DNA from: Paenibacillus sp. V4I3
Lineage (GTDB): Bacteria > Bacillota > Bacilli > Paenibacillales > NBRC-103111
Direction of reading: 5' to 3'
Assembly (NCBI RefSeq): GCF_030817215.1
Contig: NZ_JAUSZA010000001.1
Span: forward strand, 4,438,501-4,502,500
DNA length: 64,000 bases
The position numbers were made by a program, and so were the translations under genes. The notes beneath the pieces were generated by a model that was not told where the DNA came from, made no database searches, and worked only from the letters and a program-made list of their open reading frames with translations. Positions 1 to 7,748 of the stretch are shown in pieces. Numbering within the stretch: the first letter of the stretch is position 1; each line of letters starts with the position of its first letter.

Positions 1-1026
1 TTCCTTTCCCGCTTTGAAGGCACTGTTATCGTTGTATCCCATGATCGTCACTTCTTGAACCAAGTATGTACGCATATTGCGGATATTGATTTTGGTAAAA
101 TTCAAATGTACGTCGGTAACTACGACTGGTGGTATGAGTCCAGCCAACTGGCACTTCGTTTGACGAGAGATGCGAACAAGAAAACCGAAGAAAAACGTAA
201 AGAGTTGGAAGCCTTTATCGCACGCTTTAGCGCTAATGCCTCTAAATCGAAGCAAGCTACATCCCGTAAAAAACAACTCGAGAAGCTTACTCTTGAAGAT
301 ATTAGACCATCTAGCCGTAAATATCCGTTCATTCACTTCAAAGGTGAGCGTGAAGCGGGTAAGCAGCTGCTGGCTGTTGAGAAATTGTCCAAAACGATTG
401 ATGGCGTAAAGGTGTTAGACAACATTTCGTTCACCATCAATAAAGGGGATAAAGTTGCCTTTGTAGGCCCGGACGGCATCGCCAAAACGACGCTATTCAA
501 AATTCTGATGGGTGAAATGGAAGCTGATGAGGGTACGTACACATGGGGGATTACAACTTCCCAAGCTTACTTCCCTAAAGACAGCCAAGACTATTTCAAC
601 TCTGATTTAACTTTGGTGGATTGGCTTCGTCAATACTCCAAAGACCAAGATGAATCTTTCTTGCGCGGCTTCCTAGGCCGTATGCTGTTCTCAGGCGAAG
701 AAGCGCTGAAGAAAGCAAACGTGCTATCGGGTGGAGAGAAAGTACGCTGCATGTTCTCCAAAATGATGCTAAGCGGATCCAATGTCCTCATTCTTGATGA
801 GCCTACGAACCATTTGGATTTGGAGTCCATTACTGCGTTGAACAATGGTCTTGTTGACTTCGACGGAACGATTCTATTCGTCTCCCATGACCATCAGTTC
901 ATCCAAACGATTGCCACACGCATTATGGAAATCACGCCTAAAGGACTCATCGATAAAATGTTCACCTATGATGAATACCTAGAAAGCGAAGATGTGCAAA
1001 AACAACGCGAAGCGCAATACGCATAA
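1..1026 (+). CDS. ABC-F family ATPase, C-terminal part (5' truncated by window edge)
   Basis: The reading frame is open from base 1, so the start lies outside the window. The first visible residues (VVSHDRHFLN) are the switch region of the first ATPase domain. A charged linker (EEKRKELEAFIARF) follows, then a second complete ATPase domain with Walker A GPDGIAKTT, signature LSGGEKVR and Walker B LILDEPTNHLDL. The linker and the QMYVGNYDWW segment resemble the YbiT/YkpA branch of ABC-F proteins, soluble ATPases that act on ribosomes rather than as transporters. The Walker A Gly just before Lys is Ala, which I believe is common in the second domain of this branch. The function of this member is not known from sequence. 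Confidence 0.92.
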   Translation, partial: FLSRFEGTVIVVSHDRHFLNQVCTHIADIDFGKIQMYVGNYDWWYESSQLALRLTRDANKKTEEKRKELEAFIARFSANASKSKQATSRKKQLEKLTLEDIRPSSRKYPFIHFKGEREAGKQLLAVEKLSKTIDGVKVLDNISFTINKGDKVAFVGPDGIAKTTLFKILMGEMEADEGTYTWGITTSQAYFPKDSQDYFNSDLTLVDWLRQYSKDQDESFLRGFLGRMLFSGEEALKKANVLSGGEKVRCMFSKMMLSGSNVLILDEPTNHLDLESITALNNGLVDFDGTILFVSHDHQFIQTIATRIMEITPKGLIDKMFTYDEYLESEDVQKQREAQYA

Positions 1027-1035
1027 TGATAAATG

Positions 1036-1074
1036 AAAAGCGCCCTGACGTATTACTCTCAGGGCGCTTTTGCC
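1036..1074. terminator. Bidirectional intrinsic terminator
   Basis: An inverted repeat AAAAGCGCCCTGA / TCAGGGCGCTTTT with a 10-base loop lies just after the ABC-F stop codon and just before the end of the convergent small gene. T-runs on both strands let it serve both. Confidence 0.9.
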
Positions 1075-1089
1075 TACGCAAAGCGACGT

Positions 1090-1302
1090 TTAGCTGCCGC
1101 CAGTACGACGGCGTTGATTGTTTACTTTTTTGGTCATTTGACTTTTGCCGCTTTGATTATTGTTTCCAGCTTGTTTCGGGTTTGCGCGTGCAGCGGCTTG
1201 ATCCGCTTTCTTCTGGGCAAGTTTCTGCTTAATGGCATCAGCTAAACTAACTTTTTTTGGGCCTTGTTCTTCACCCAGTTGATCTTCAGGCTTGTCTGAC
1301 AT
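1090..1302 (-). CDS. Small basic hypothetical protein (70 aa)
   Basis: The 70-residue product starts MSDKPEDQLGEEQG. It has a short amphipathic stretch (LADAIKQKLAQKKADQ) and ends in a disordered, basic Gln/Asn/Arg-rich tail (RRRTGGS). The start at 1302 follows a GAAGGTG ribosome binding site; an upstream in-frame extension would overlap the divergent gene and has no such site. It is convergent with the ABC-F gene. No family is recognised. The composition suggests a nucleic-acid-binding or disordered small protein, but that is inference. Confidence 0.65.
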   Translation of the reverse strand: MSDKPEDQLGEEQGPKKVSLADAIKQKLAQKKADQAAARANPKQAGNNNQSGKSQMTKKVNNQRRRTGGS

Positions 1303-1311
1303 AGGAACACC

Positions 1312-1340
1312 TTCTTTACGTGGTATGCTTTTAGTATAAT
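1312..1340 (+). promoter_or_regulatory. Candidate sigma-A promoter for the 1375 gene
   Basis: A perfect TATAAT (1335-1340) follows a poor -35 (TTCTTT) at 17-base spacing. It sits about 35 bases before the start codon of the rightward gene. Confidence 0.5.
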
Positions 1341-1374
1341 CGAATCTAAGAAAAGATGAAAGAAGGTGTAGGGG

Positions 1375-1893
1375 ATGTTTGATCCAACGATCTATGACAA
1401 TATTAAGGTTGTGCTTGAGGGAGCTGTCTATGACTTGGATTTGGACGGTAAAATTATCATTACGCGGCGGCAAGATCAAGTTGATCTATCCTCGATGTCA
1501 CGCACTTATGCGATTGAATTTGCCCGAAAGATCGATAAACCAAGCAAAGCCGAAATTAACCTGCATGTTCATTTGAGTGATTTAGCCGCTGAAATTTTAG
1601 AAAATCCATCAGCCAAACCAGGCTGTACGTTGATCATTAAGCTTTTTACCAAAGTTAAAAACCCAGATATCGAGTGCCCTTATATCGAAGAGCAATTAGG
1701 TGCCATTTGGGAGCAGCGTCCTCAAGTCATTCAGCTTCTTTCTTATGAATATGGCCTACATCCAATTTTCTATCATAATCAAATTACACTATCCTTCGGA
1801 CGCAAAGTAGATGAAAGTCAAATTGATGATTTCCCTCATCTCATCGCTTATGCGGTAGATAGTTTAGCTTGGTTGGATGAAAGAGGGAGCTAG
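1375..1893 (+). CDS. Conserved hypothetical protein (172 aa)
   Basis: A soluble 172-residue acidic protein with no signal peptide or membrane segment. The ATG follows GAAGGTGTAGGGG. No catalytic motif is recognised; Cys residues are few and not paired. It heads a run of three closely packed genes with the thioredoxin-like gene (1 base between stop and next ATG) and the KapB-like gene, so they are probably co-transcribed. The function is unknown; coding status rests on length, ribosome binding site and tight coupling. Confidence 0.8.
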   Translation: MFDPTIYDNIKVVLEGAVYDLDLDGKIIITRRQDQVDLSSMSRTYAIEFARKIDKPSKAEINLHVHLSDLAAEILENPSAKPGCTLIIKLFTKVKNPDIECPYIEEQLGAIWEQRPQVIQLLSYEYGLHPIFYHNQITLSFGRKVDESQIDDFPHLIAYAVDSLAWLDERGS

Positions 1894-1894
1894 T

Positions 1895-2215
1895 ATGCAG
1901 GAATTAACTGGGCAGGAGCTGTTAGAGCGACTAAGCAGAACGCAAGAGGGTTCTTTTGCCGTTTTTTTATACACTCCTTTTTGCGGTACATGCAAAGTGA
2001 CGGAGCGAATGTTGGATATCATTATGACAATGCTGCCTTTCTTACCGCTTGTAAAGAGTAATATTAACTTTCTTCCGCAAATTACTCGTGAATGGCAAAT
2101 TAGCAGTGTACCGTGTATAGTCATCATAGAACAGGGAAAAGAGAAAGAATTTATATACCGCATGCAATCGGTGGATGAGCTGTATCGTAAACTGCTGCCA
2201 CTTAACCGCATGTGA
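1895..2215 (+). CDS. Thioredoxin-like protein with CGTC motif
   Basis: The 106-residue protein has a thioredoxin fold pattern: a beta strand (FAVFLYTPF) leading into the redox motif CGTC near residue 30, and the cis-Pro segment SVPCIVI near residue 73. The start at 1895 is chosen because AAGAGGGAG lies at proper distance; an upstream ATG at 1877 would overlap the previous gene and is poorly spaced. An extra Cys sits beside the cis-Pro. It is likely a cytoplasmic thiol oxidoreductase similar to the YtpP group. The substrate is unknown. Confidence 0.85.
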   Translation: MQELTGQELLERLSRTQEGSFAVFLYTPFCGTCKVTERMLDIIMTMLPFLPLVKSNINFLPQITREWQISSVPCIVIIEQGKEKEFIYRMQSVDELYRKLLPLNRM

Positions 2216-2243
2216 ATTAGAAAAGACTGGAGTTGTTGAAATA

Positions 2244-2633
2244 ATGAGTAGTTTTCAAATAGGGGATCGTGTTACTGCTGAGTATAAAACAGGTGCTTAT
2301 TTTGGTGAGGTTGTGGAGGTAAGCAGTTCGATGAAAGCGGCAGTCCGCATTCTAGCTGTAAAGGAGCACCCGACACAGGGGGATTTACATAACCCGATGG
2401 ATCCAAGTGTAGCTTTTTTTCATCAACGACGGGCGTTGTCTTATCAAGAAATTGCCTTAATGCCTATATCCACCATACGTCCTTATGCAGGTCAGATTCC
2501 GGAGTACCAAGATTCTCTGAAGAGAGCGCTACAGGCGCAAATCAGTAAGCTGTCGGAAATGGAAGCGTGGGCCCGACGCTCTCTGCAGGAGCTTGATCAG
2601 TTACAGAAAGAATATTTTCCAACGAAAGATTAA
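2244..2633 (+). CDS. kapB: Kinase-associated protein B (KapB) family
   Basis: The 129-residue product has the KapB pattern: GDRVTAEYKTGAYFGEV near the N-terminus, a conserved HPTQGDLHNP segment and FHQRRALS. In Bacillus subtilis KapB modulates the sporulation phosphorelay kinase KinB. The length matches that family. The start at 2244 gives the canonical N-terminus; an in-frame upstream ATG would lie inside the thioredoxin-like gene. It ends in a TTAA shared with the stop codon of the convergent small gene. The family assignment is from remembered similarity, and a kinB partner is not visible here. Confidence 0.78.
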   Translation: MSSFQIGDRVTAEYKTGAYFGEVVEVSSSMKAAVRILAVKEHPTQGDLHNPMDPSVAFFHQRRALSYQEIALMPISTIRPYAGQIPEYQDSLKRALQAQISKLSEMEAWARRSLQELDQLQKEYFPTKD

Positions 2634-2851
2634 GAAACTTCCAGATACAATTTCGTGCCGTCGTTATATTTGAAAATGGCGACATCACCAATGATCTCGA
2701 TCATCGAGATCATTTTTAATTTTTTGCGAAATTCAAAATTCAACTCAAGTTCCTTAAGTTTACTGGACAACAGTTCCATATGGGATCGTTTATGTGTGAA
2801 ATTAAGTACAGGGATGGTTTTGTTTTTGAATTTAATGGTTATTGCTTGCAT
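2630..2851 (-). CDS. Small hypothetical protein (73 aa)
   Basis: The 73-residue product starts MQAITIKFKNKTIPV and is rich in Lys, Glu and Ile. The start is fixed by a strong AAGGAGGG ribosome binding site 6 bases upstream; longer in-frame starts lack one. It overlaps the 3' end of the KapB gene by 4 bases in convergent orientation. A perfect inverted repeat inside its coding sequence looks like a terminator for the opposite strand. No family is recognised. Confidence 0.7.
   Translation of the reverse strand: MQAITIKFKNKTIPVLNFTHKRSHMELLSSKLKELELNFEFRKKLKMISMIEIIGDVAIFKYNDGTKLYLEVS
2690..2725 (+). terminator. Terminator of the rightward KapB unit, inside the antisense gene
   Basis: AATGATCTCG, a 5-base loop, then CGAGATCATT form a perfect 10-bp stem followed by TTTTAATTTTTT on the + strand. 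It lies about 60 bases past the kapB stop and within the coding region of the convergent 73-aa gene. Confidence 0.75.
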
Positions 2852-3055
2852 GTTAAGCCCTCCTTCGAGTCTTCCTTTGGGAAAACTAACCTCATACGCA
2901 TTCATTACGTCTGGTCTACACATTAAGGATACATTTCAAATGTTAGATATGTTAGGGTCAAACTATTAAAAAAGTTTTAGCAATTTATTATATGTAAAGA
3001 ATAGCTCTAGAGGGCCAGTTCCTTAAAGATTAATTTAAACACAAGAGATTGGCTG

Positions 3056-3084
3056 TTGCGGGGAAAGATAACCACATTTATAAT
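3056..3084 (+). promoter_or_regulatory. Sigma-A promoter for the Gfo/Idh gene
   Basis: TTGCGG (3056-3061), a 17-base spacer and a perfect TATAAT (3079-3084) lie 40 bases upstream of the oxidoreductase start. Confidence 0.75.
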
Positions 3085-3123
3085 AAGAAAGATTGAAATC
3101 TAACACGTTTGGAGGATATAGAA

Positions 3124-4200
3124 ATGACAGCTGGAAAGCCAATTCGTATAGGTATTATAGGTTCCGGAAATATCGGAAATGTACATATGGAAGTGCTGAA
3201 AAAGGTGCCGGAGGCTGAAATCACCGCCGTCACGGATGTCTATTTGCCACTTGCTGAAGCTAGAGCTAAAGAACATAACATTGAACGTGTTTATGAGAGT
3301 ACGGACAAACTGCTTTCTGACCCATCCATAGATGCGGTCATCATTGCAGTATCCAATGAATGGCACGCACCTATTGCTGTACAAGCGTTAGAGGCCGGTA
3401 AGCACGTCATGCTCGAAAAGCCAATGGCACTAAATCTCGCGTCGGCAAGGCAAATTGTTGAAGCGGAGCGCAAAGCAGGTAAAGTTCTGATGATTCCGCA
3501 CCAACTGCGTTGGGATGCCCTATCACTAGCTGTGAAACAACAGGTTGAGAAAGGTGCACTAGGCCACATTTATCATGCAAAAGCAGGCTGGTTAAGGCGC
3601 AAAGGGATTCCGGGTTGGGGAACTTGGTTTACTCAAATGGGGAAATCCGGTGGCGGACCTCTGATAGATCTTGGTGTGCATATGTTGGATTTATCTTTAT
3701 ATTTGATGGGGAATCCGAAACCAGTATCGGTCTATGGAGCGACCTACGCTGAATTCGGTCCGCGTAAAAAAGGAATTGGATCATGGGGAGCACCCAACTG
3801 GGATGGTCAATATGATGTGGAGGATTTGGCAACAGCTCTGATTAAATTTGACAATGGAGCTACTTTATCTCTGGATGTAAGTTGGGCAGCGCTCATTGAA
3901 ACAGACAATCAACCTTACGTTCAGCTGCTTGGTAGCGAAGGTGGGGCCTCGATTCGCGGGACGAAAGGGAAGCTCTTCGCAGAAATGTTTGATCGTGAAG
4001 CTGACATTGACATCACTGTACCTGAATTCGATGAAGGACCGCGCGTCCGTATGGCGAGACATTTCTTGTCCTGTATTGAGAGCGGCATGCAACCGTTGAC
4101 TTCCGTCATGACGGGCTATACGAATAATTTGATTTTGGATGCGATTTACCGTTCGTCGCAAACGGGTAATGAAGTGAAATTGGACTGGGACATCGAGTAG
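3124..4200 (+). CDS. Gfo/Idh/MocA family NAD(P)-dependent oxidoreductase
   Basis: The 358-residue protein has an N-terminal Rossmann dinucleotide-binding motif (GIIGSGNIGNVH, residues ~9-20), the EKPMALN segment typical of the family (~97-103) and the C-terminal alpha/beta domain with GGPLIDLGVHMLDL, where the His and Asp are the usual catalytic region. The start at 3124 follows TTGGAGGATATAGAA; a TTG 15 bases upstream lies within that ribosome binding site. Family members oxidise sugars, inositols and related polyols; the substrate cannot be told here, as the neighbours are not sugar genes. It is probably followed in the same unit by the TRIC-like gene, 16 bases downstream. Confidence 0.92.
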   Translation: MTAGKPIRIGIIGSGNIGNVHMEVLKKVPEAEITAVTDVYLPLAEARAKEHNIERVYESTDKLLSDPSIDAVIIAVSNEWHAPIAVQALEAGKHVMLEKPMALNLASARQIVEAERKAGKVLMIPHQLRWDALSLAVKQQVEKGALGHIYHAKAGWLRRKGIPGWGTWFTQMGKSGGGPLIDLGVHMLDLSLYLMGNPKPVSVYGATYAEFGPRKKGIGSWGAPNWDGQYDVEDLATALIKFDNGATLSLDVSWAALIETDNQPYVQLLGSEGGASIRGTKGKLFAEMFDREADIDITVPEFDEGPRVRMARHFLSCIESGMQPLTSVMTGYTNNLILDAIYRSSQTGNEVKLDWDIE

Positions 4201-4216
4201 ACAGGGGCTGCAGGAA

Positions 4217-4852
4217 GTGAATTGGGAGTTATTTAGTATCATCGGAACGATTGCATTCGCGGTGAGTGGAGCCATAGTTGCGATGGAAGAAGAATATGAT
4301 ATATTAGGCGTCTATGTACTCGGACTTGTTACGGCTTTTGGCGGAGGAGTCATACGAAACTTACTGATCGGTAAACCGATCGTGCTGTTATGGGAGCAAG
4401 GTTTATATTTTCAAATAGCCTTGTTTGCAATGACATTTGTGTTCTTTATGCCTGTTCGATTCATCCGACTATGGAAAACTTGGGAAGCTTTCTTTGATGC
4501 AATTGGTTTGGCTGCTTTTTCCATCCAAGGTGCGCTGTATGCAACGAATATGGGACATCCGCTTAGTGCCATTATTGTTGCCGCTGTACTGACGGGAATT
4601 GGCGGCGGGATGGTTCGTGATGTCTTAGCGGGACGCAAGCCGCTCGTGCTCAAGGATGAAATTTATGCTGTCTGGGGTATGCTGGCTGGCGCGTTAGTTG
4701 GACTTGGTTGGACGCAAGGCGCTTGGCAGTTAGCTGTCCTATTTACTTTAATCGTGGTTCTAAGAATGTTATCGGTCTTTTATAAATGGAAACTGCCCAA
4801 ACGTTCCTTACGGGGTGCCACTCTTGAGGCAACACGCAGATCCGATTCGTAG
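4217..4852 (+). CDS. TRIC/UPF0126 family membrane protein (YvgT/YicG-like)
   Basis: The 211-residue protein has about seven hydrophobic segments arranged as two similar halves. Each half carries a glycine-rich motif: FGGGVIRNLLIGKP (near 40) and GGGMVRDVLAGRKP (near 125), with the conserved Arg-Asp/Asn. This is the bacterial relative of trimeric intracellular cation channels, also annotated as a glycine transporter domain. The start is a GTG with GGGGCTGCAGGA upstream. Ion or substrate selectivity cannot be read from sequence. Confidence 0.88.
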   Translation: MNWELFSIIGTIAFAVSGAIVAMEEEYDILGVYVLGLVTAFGGGVIRNLLIGKPIVLLWEQGLYFQIALFAMTFVFFMPVRFIRLWKTWEAFFDAIGLAAFSIQGALYATNMGHPLSAIIVAAVLTGIGGGMVRDVLAGRKPLVLKDEIYAVWGMLAGALVGLGWTQGAWQLAVLFTLIVVLRMLSVFYKWKLPKRSLRGATLEATRRSDS

Positions 4853-4890
4853 CATCGAGCTATCTAAAGATTGAAAGGAGGCTGGTTAAA

Positions 4891-5370
4891 ATGGAAACAT
4901 CATTGTTACAGCAGCAAAAGATTTCGGCAGAAACGATTGCATCGCGAATTATTTCAGTGAAAGAATTATTGCAAACGGAGCTTGACATGTATGAGGTGTC
5001 AAAGGATGTAGAGACAGGTGAACATTATCTCCATTATGCCTACATGCATCGAGATTTTACAAACACCGGTGAGCCGGAATCCTTTCACTACTTGCTGCCA
5101 ATTGACAGTGATGATGTGCTAGGTTTGATATTTGGGGAGCAGGGTTATGCCTATCCAGAGCATTGGCACAAATCATTTTTACGAAATGGTCCAGAGGGAT
5201 TTTACATTTGGTTTGACCCATCACATGAATTGCAGCAAACAGAGGATGATGCTATTGCACAGGATCTATTAAATAAGCTGAGAGCTTTTCGTGAAAATGG
5301 GAATGTTGATCCGGAAGCGGTTCGTAAGTTGCTTGAAGAACTGGATGAAACACGCAATAAAAAGAAATAG
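4891..5370 (+). CDS. Conserved hypothetical protein (159 aa)
   Basis: A soluble acidic 159-residue protein. The ATG follows an ideal GAAAGGAGGCTGG site. It has several aromatic motifs (HYLHYAYMHRDF, HWHKSFLRNGP, GFYIWFDP) and a charged C-terminal helix ending in Lys residues. No family, catalytic pattern or signal peptide is recognised. It stands between the TRIC-like gene and a terminator-like hairpin. Confidence 0.8.
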   Translation: METSLLQQQKISAETIASRIISVKELLQTELDMYEVSKDVETGEHYLHYAYMHRDFTNTGEPESFHYLLPIDSDDVLGLIFGEQGYAYPEHWHKSFLRNGPEGFYIWFDPSHELQQTEDDAIAQDLLNKLRAFRENGNVDPEAVRKLLEELDETRNKKK

Positions 5371-5406
5371 TCAAGATTGAATGCCTTTATCATATTTTTC
5401 TACAAG

Positions 5407-5443
5407 AGCCAGCTTGCCGATGATTCGGCGGCGGGCTTTTTTT
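5407..5443 (+). terminator. Imperfect intrinsic terminator
   Basis: AGCC...GCCGA / TCGGC...GGGCT form a stem with an internal loop, followed by seven T residues, 37 bases past the end of the 159-aa gene. Confidence 0.6.
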
Positions 5444-5514
5444 GTTTAGTAAAATTCAGGATAAATGTCCATATTAACACTAATGGCTTTTGCTTAGGAG
5501 AGGAGGGAGAAATC

Positions 5515-5664
5515 ATGGATACAGAGTCCTATCGTTTTGCTAACTTTGGCACACGTGAAGATTTGCTGGAAGATCTGCGCAGGCTCGAGTCCCGCATGAA
5601 GGATGAACTAGGGTATGAGGTCGCCCTGATTGCTTATACGCAAGAAGATGATGAGAGCAAGTAA
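5515..5664 (+). CDS. Small acidic hypothetical protein (49 aa)
   Basis: The 49-residue product starts MDTESYRFANFG and ends in an acidic tail (TQEDDESK). The ATG follows a very strong GGAGAGGAGGGAG site, which supports translation from here rather than from the weak upstream in-frame start. It contains a predicted helix LLEDLRRLESRMKDEL. It lies 28 bases before the sporulation lipoprotein gene, so the two may be co-transcribed. The function is unknown. Confidence 0.7.
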   Translation: MDTESYRFANFGTREDLLEDLRRLESRMKDELGYEVALIAYTQEDDESK

Positions 5665-5692
5665 AGTTTGAGCTATTAGAAAGGGGGCCAAT

Positions 5693-6397
5693 ATGAAAAA
5701 AATGATGTTCAAAATCGTGGTGACCGCAATACTCGTCGGCCTGTCAGCAGGCTGTACAGCAGCGAGTCCCAAAAATCAAGCAGGCGCAAGCTCTTCCAAC
5801 CCGAGTGCTGGCAGTTGGGATACAGGATTAAGAAACAATGAAAATCCTTCCATGGGTGCAAAGAGTGTCAATCAATCACCGCAGCCTACGATGCTTCAAC
5901 CTACGATTGATAATGTGAAAGCACATATCAACACACACTTGCAACTGAATCGGGATTTAGCGGATCAAATTATTCAAGCGGCGCACCTAGGATCTACAGC
6001 TGTTGCCGTAACTGATAACAATATTTATGTCGCTGTTGATATGGGTGGGATGCAAGCTATGGGCGCCAATGATGGCGTTAAAATGTTAACTAAAAATAAC
6101 GACCCAGGAAACGAAGCAGGCTTATTCGGCTCAGGGGTTGGCGGACAGATGGATTGGCTCTCGGCCAAACCGCTTCCTGCGGAAAGTTCCAATGCCATTC
6201 GACATTTGTTAACTCGTATTTATCCGGAAACGAATATTTTCATCTCGTCGAATCCATATTTCGTGAATCGAATGTTGTACTATGATACGCAGCAGCGAAA
6301 TAATAAACGAATGGATACGTATTTGAATGAATTCAACACGATGGTCCAATATGCGTTCCCAACCTACTCCTCGGGGCAAAGAAACGTCTTACCTTAA
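5693..6397 (+). CDS. YhcN/YlaJ family sporulation lipoprotein
   Basis: The 234-residue protein has a lipoprotein signal peptide (Lys-rich start, hydrophobic core, lipobox LSAGC near residue 21) and a Ser/Asn/Pro-rich linker. The following domain has the hallmarks of the YhcN/YlaJ family: LADQIIQAAH, then the strand pair TAVAVTDNNIYVAVDMGG, and near the C-terminus NIFISSNPYFVNRM. Family members are membrane-anchored lipoproteins found in the spore inner membrane. The ATG follows AAGGGGGCC. A terminator follows. Confidence 0.85.
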   Translation: MKKMMFKIVVTAILVGLSAGCTAASPKNQAGASSSNPSAGSWDTGLRNNENPSMGAKSVNQSPQPTMLQPTIDNVKAHINTHLQLNRDLADQIIQAAHLGSTAVAVTDNNIYVAVDMGGMQAMGANDGVKMLTKNNDPGNEAGLFGSGVGGQMDWLSAKPLPAESSNAIRHLLTRIYPETNIFISSNPYFVNRMLYYDTQQRNNKRMDTYLNEFNTMVQYAFPTYSSGQRNVLP

Positions 6398-6443
6398 GGA
6401 TGTTTGAAAAAGGCAAAATGTGTAACGATTCCATAGTTGCAAT

Positions 6444-6468
6444 CCCTCAGCTATCTGCTGGGGGTTTT
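6444..6468 (+). terminator. Intrinsic terminator after the sporulation lipoprotein
   Basis: CCCTCAGC, a 5-base loop and GCTGGGGG, then TTTT, about 47 bases past the stop codon. Confidence 0.75.
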
Positions 6469-6522
6469 GTCGCATATTTTTGTGTTCACATCAAATGAAA
6501 GATTTCAAAAAGGAGCTCGACG

Positions 6523-6579
6523 ATGATACCAGAAGCTGTATTTATAGTGCTAGGTATGTCTGTAAGAAAGAATGAGTAA
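6523..6579 (+). CDS. Possible 18-codon leader peptide coupled to the zinc-ribbon gene
   Basis: An ATG with the strong site AAAAAGGAGCTCGACG opens an 18-codon frame (MIPEAVFIVLGMSVRKNE). Its stop codon overlaps the start of the following gene by 8 bases. The following gene has only a weak ribosome binding site of its own, so translation of the short frame probably delivers ribosomes to it. Whether the peptide itself has a role is unknown. Confidence 0.45.
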   Translation: MIPEAVFIVLGMSVRKNE

Positions 6580-6784
6580 TCGGTATAAGGTCCGTGCTTA
6601 TTGTAGTTCGCGAGAGTGTGATTATGTTCATAAGGATGATGTGATCCAAGCGATTAACTTTGAAACCGCATACGGTTTGGCGCTGTATTATAATGATATT
6701 CCTTCCAAACCGAGTTGTCCGAAATGCGGCGAATCGATGGCTTTTTATTCTCACTCGATTATTGATGAACCGTGGCTGCCCTGA
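6572..6784 (+). CDS. Small zinc-ribbon-like protein (70 aa)
   Basis: The 70-residue product has two pairs of cysteines: C..C near residues 11 and 16 (YCSSRECDY) and CPKC at ~49-52, the layout of a small zinc ribbon. The start MSNRYKVRAY overlaps the stop of an 18-codon upstream frame that has a much better ribosome binding site. No further family is recognised. It may bind nucleic acid or a protein partner; that is inference from fold class alone. Confidence 0.65.
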   Translation: MSNRYKVRAYCSSRECDYVHKDDVIQAINFETAYGLALYYNDIPSKPSCPKCGESMAFYSHSIIDEPWLP

Positions 6785-6856
6785 AAAGCTTGACAATCTA
6801 AGCTTTCCTGATAAATAGTAAGAGGACAAAGGGATCAGGAAAGGACCATCAAAGTC

Positions 6857-7744
6857 ATGATGACAGACACTTTACCACAAGAAATGCGTGAGCATATAGA
6901 GCAGAATAAGCAGCAAAGACAGACAGAACATACTGCAGAAGATCGTAAACTCATTGGAACAGCAGCTTTCGAAGCCCCTAGTAAAGACATTTTAACGGAT
7001 GCCCTGATTGCTCTGTATTTGGGCAAAAATGTCTTGTTGAAGGGTCCAACAGGGTCGGGTAAGACGAAGCTGGCTGAACATGTTTCATCGTTCTTTGATC
7101 AGCCCATGCATGCCGTAAACTGTTCGACCGATCTCGATGCTGAAGCCTTGCTTGGATTCAAAACGTTAACGCACGATGAACAGGGTCGTACTCAAATAGC
7201 CTTCATTCCCGGTCCGATCATGAAAGCCATGACAAAGGGACATTTTCTATACATTGACGAAATAAATATGGCCAAGCCGGAAACTTTACCTTTGATAAAC
7301 GGTGTTCTGGATCATCGTAGATCGATTACGAACCCTTTTACAGGGGACGTCATTACAGCACATCCGGACTTTCGAGTTATTGCAGCAATTAACGAAGGCT
7401 ATATTGGTACAGTACCGCTCAATGAAGCCTTGAAAAATCGTTTTGTAACGATTGATGTCCCCTATTTGCAAGGAGAGACACTGTTTCAATTGCTAAAGAG
7501 TAAATCGGTTTTACGGGATGAAAAGCAGTTAAGAACATTCGTACAATTATCTGCGGATTTACTATCCCTTATAGAAATGGGGCAGCTGCCCGATGAAGCA
7601 GGATCGATTCGAGCCTTACTGGATGCTTGCGATTTAACGGCTTATATTCCTCCCATGCGGGCAATTGCGCGGGCTATTGCTGATAAATTGGAGGATGAAA
7701 GGGAGCGTGCAGCCGTGATCAATACGGCCGAGACGTTATTCTGA
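6857..7744 (+). CDS. MoxR-family AAA+ ATPase (YojN/CbbQ-NorQ-like)
   Basis: The 295-residue ATPase has Walker A GPTGSGKT (~residue 61), Walker B FLYIDEINMA (~134), sensor 1 VIAAINE (~178) and an arginine finger region ALKNRF. MoxR proteins of the CbbQ/NorQ class work with a VWA-domain partner to insert cofactors or remodel target enzymes. The partner is the next gene, whose start is 4 bases past this stop. ATG codons at 6857 and 6860 are both possible starts. The nearest Bacillus subtilis equivalents are YojN and YojO. The client protein is unknown. Confidence 0.9.
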   Translation: MMTDTLPQEMREHIEQNKQQRQTEHTAEDRKLIGTAAFEAPSKDILTDALIALYLGKNVLLKGPTGSGKTKLAEHVSSFFDQPMHAVNCSTDLDAEALLGFKTLTHDEQGRTQIAFIPGPIMKAMTKGHFLYIDEINMAKPETLPLINGVLDHRRSITNPFTGDVITAHPDFRVIAAINEGYIGTVPLNEALKNRFVTIDVPYLQGETLFQLLKSKSVLRDEKQLRTFVQLSADLLSLIEMGQLPDEAGSIRALLDACDLTAYIPPMRAIARAIADKLEDERERAAVINTAETLF

Positions 7745-7748
7745 GCCT

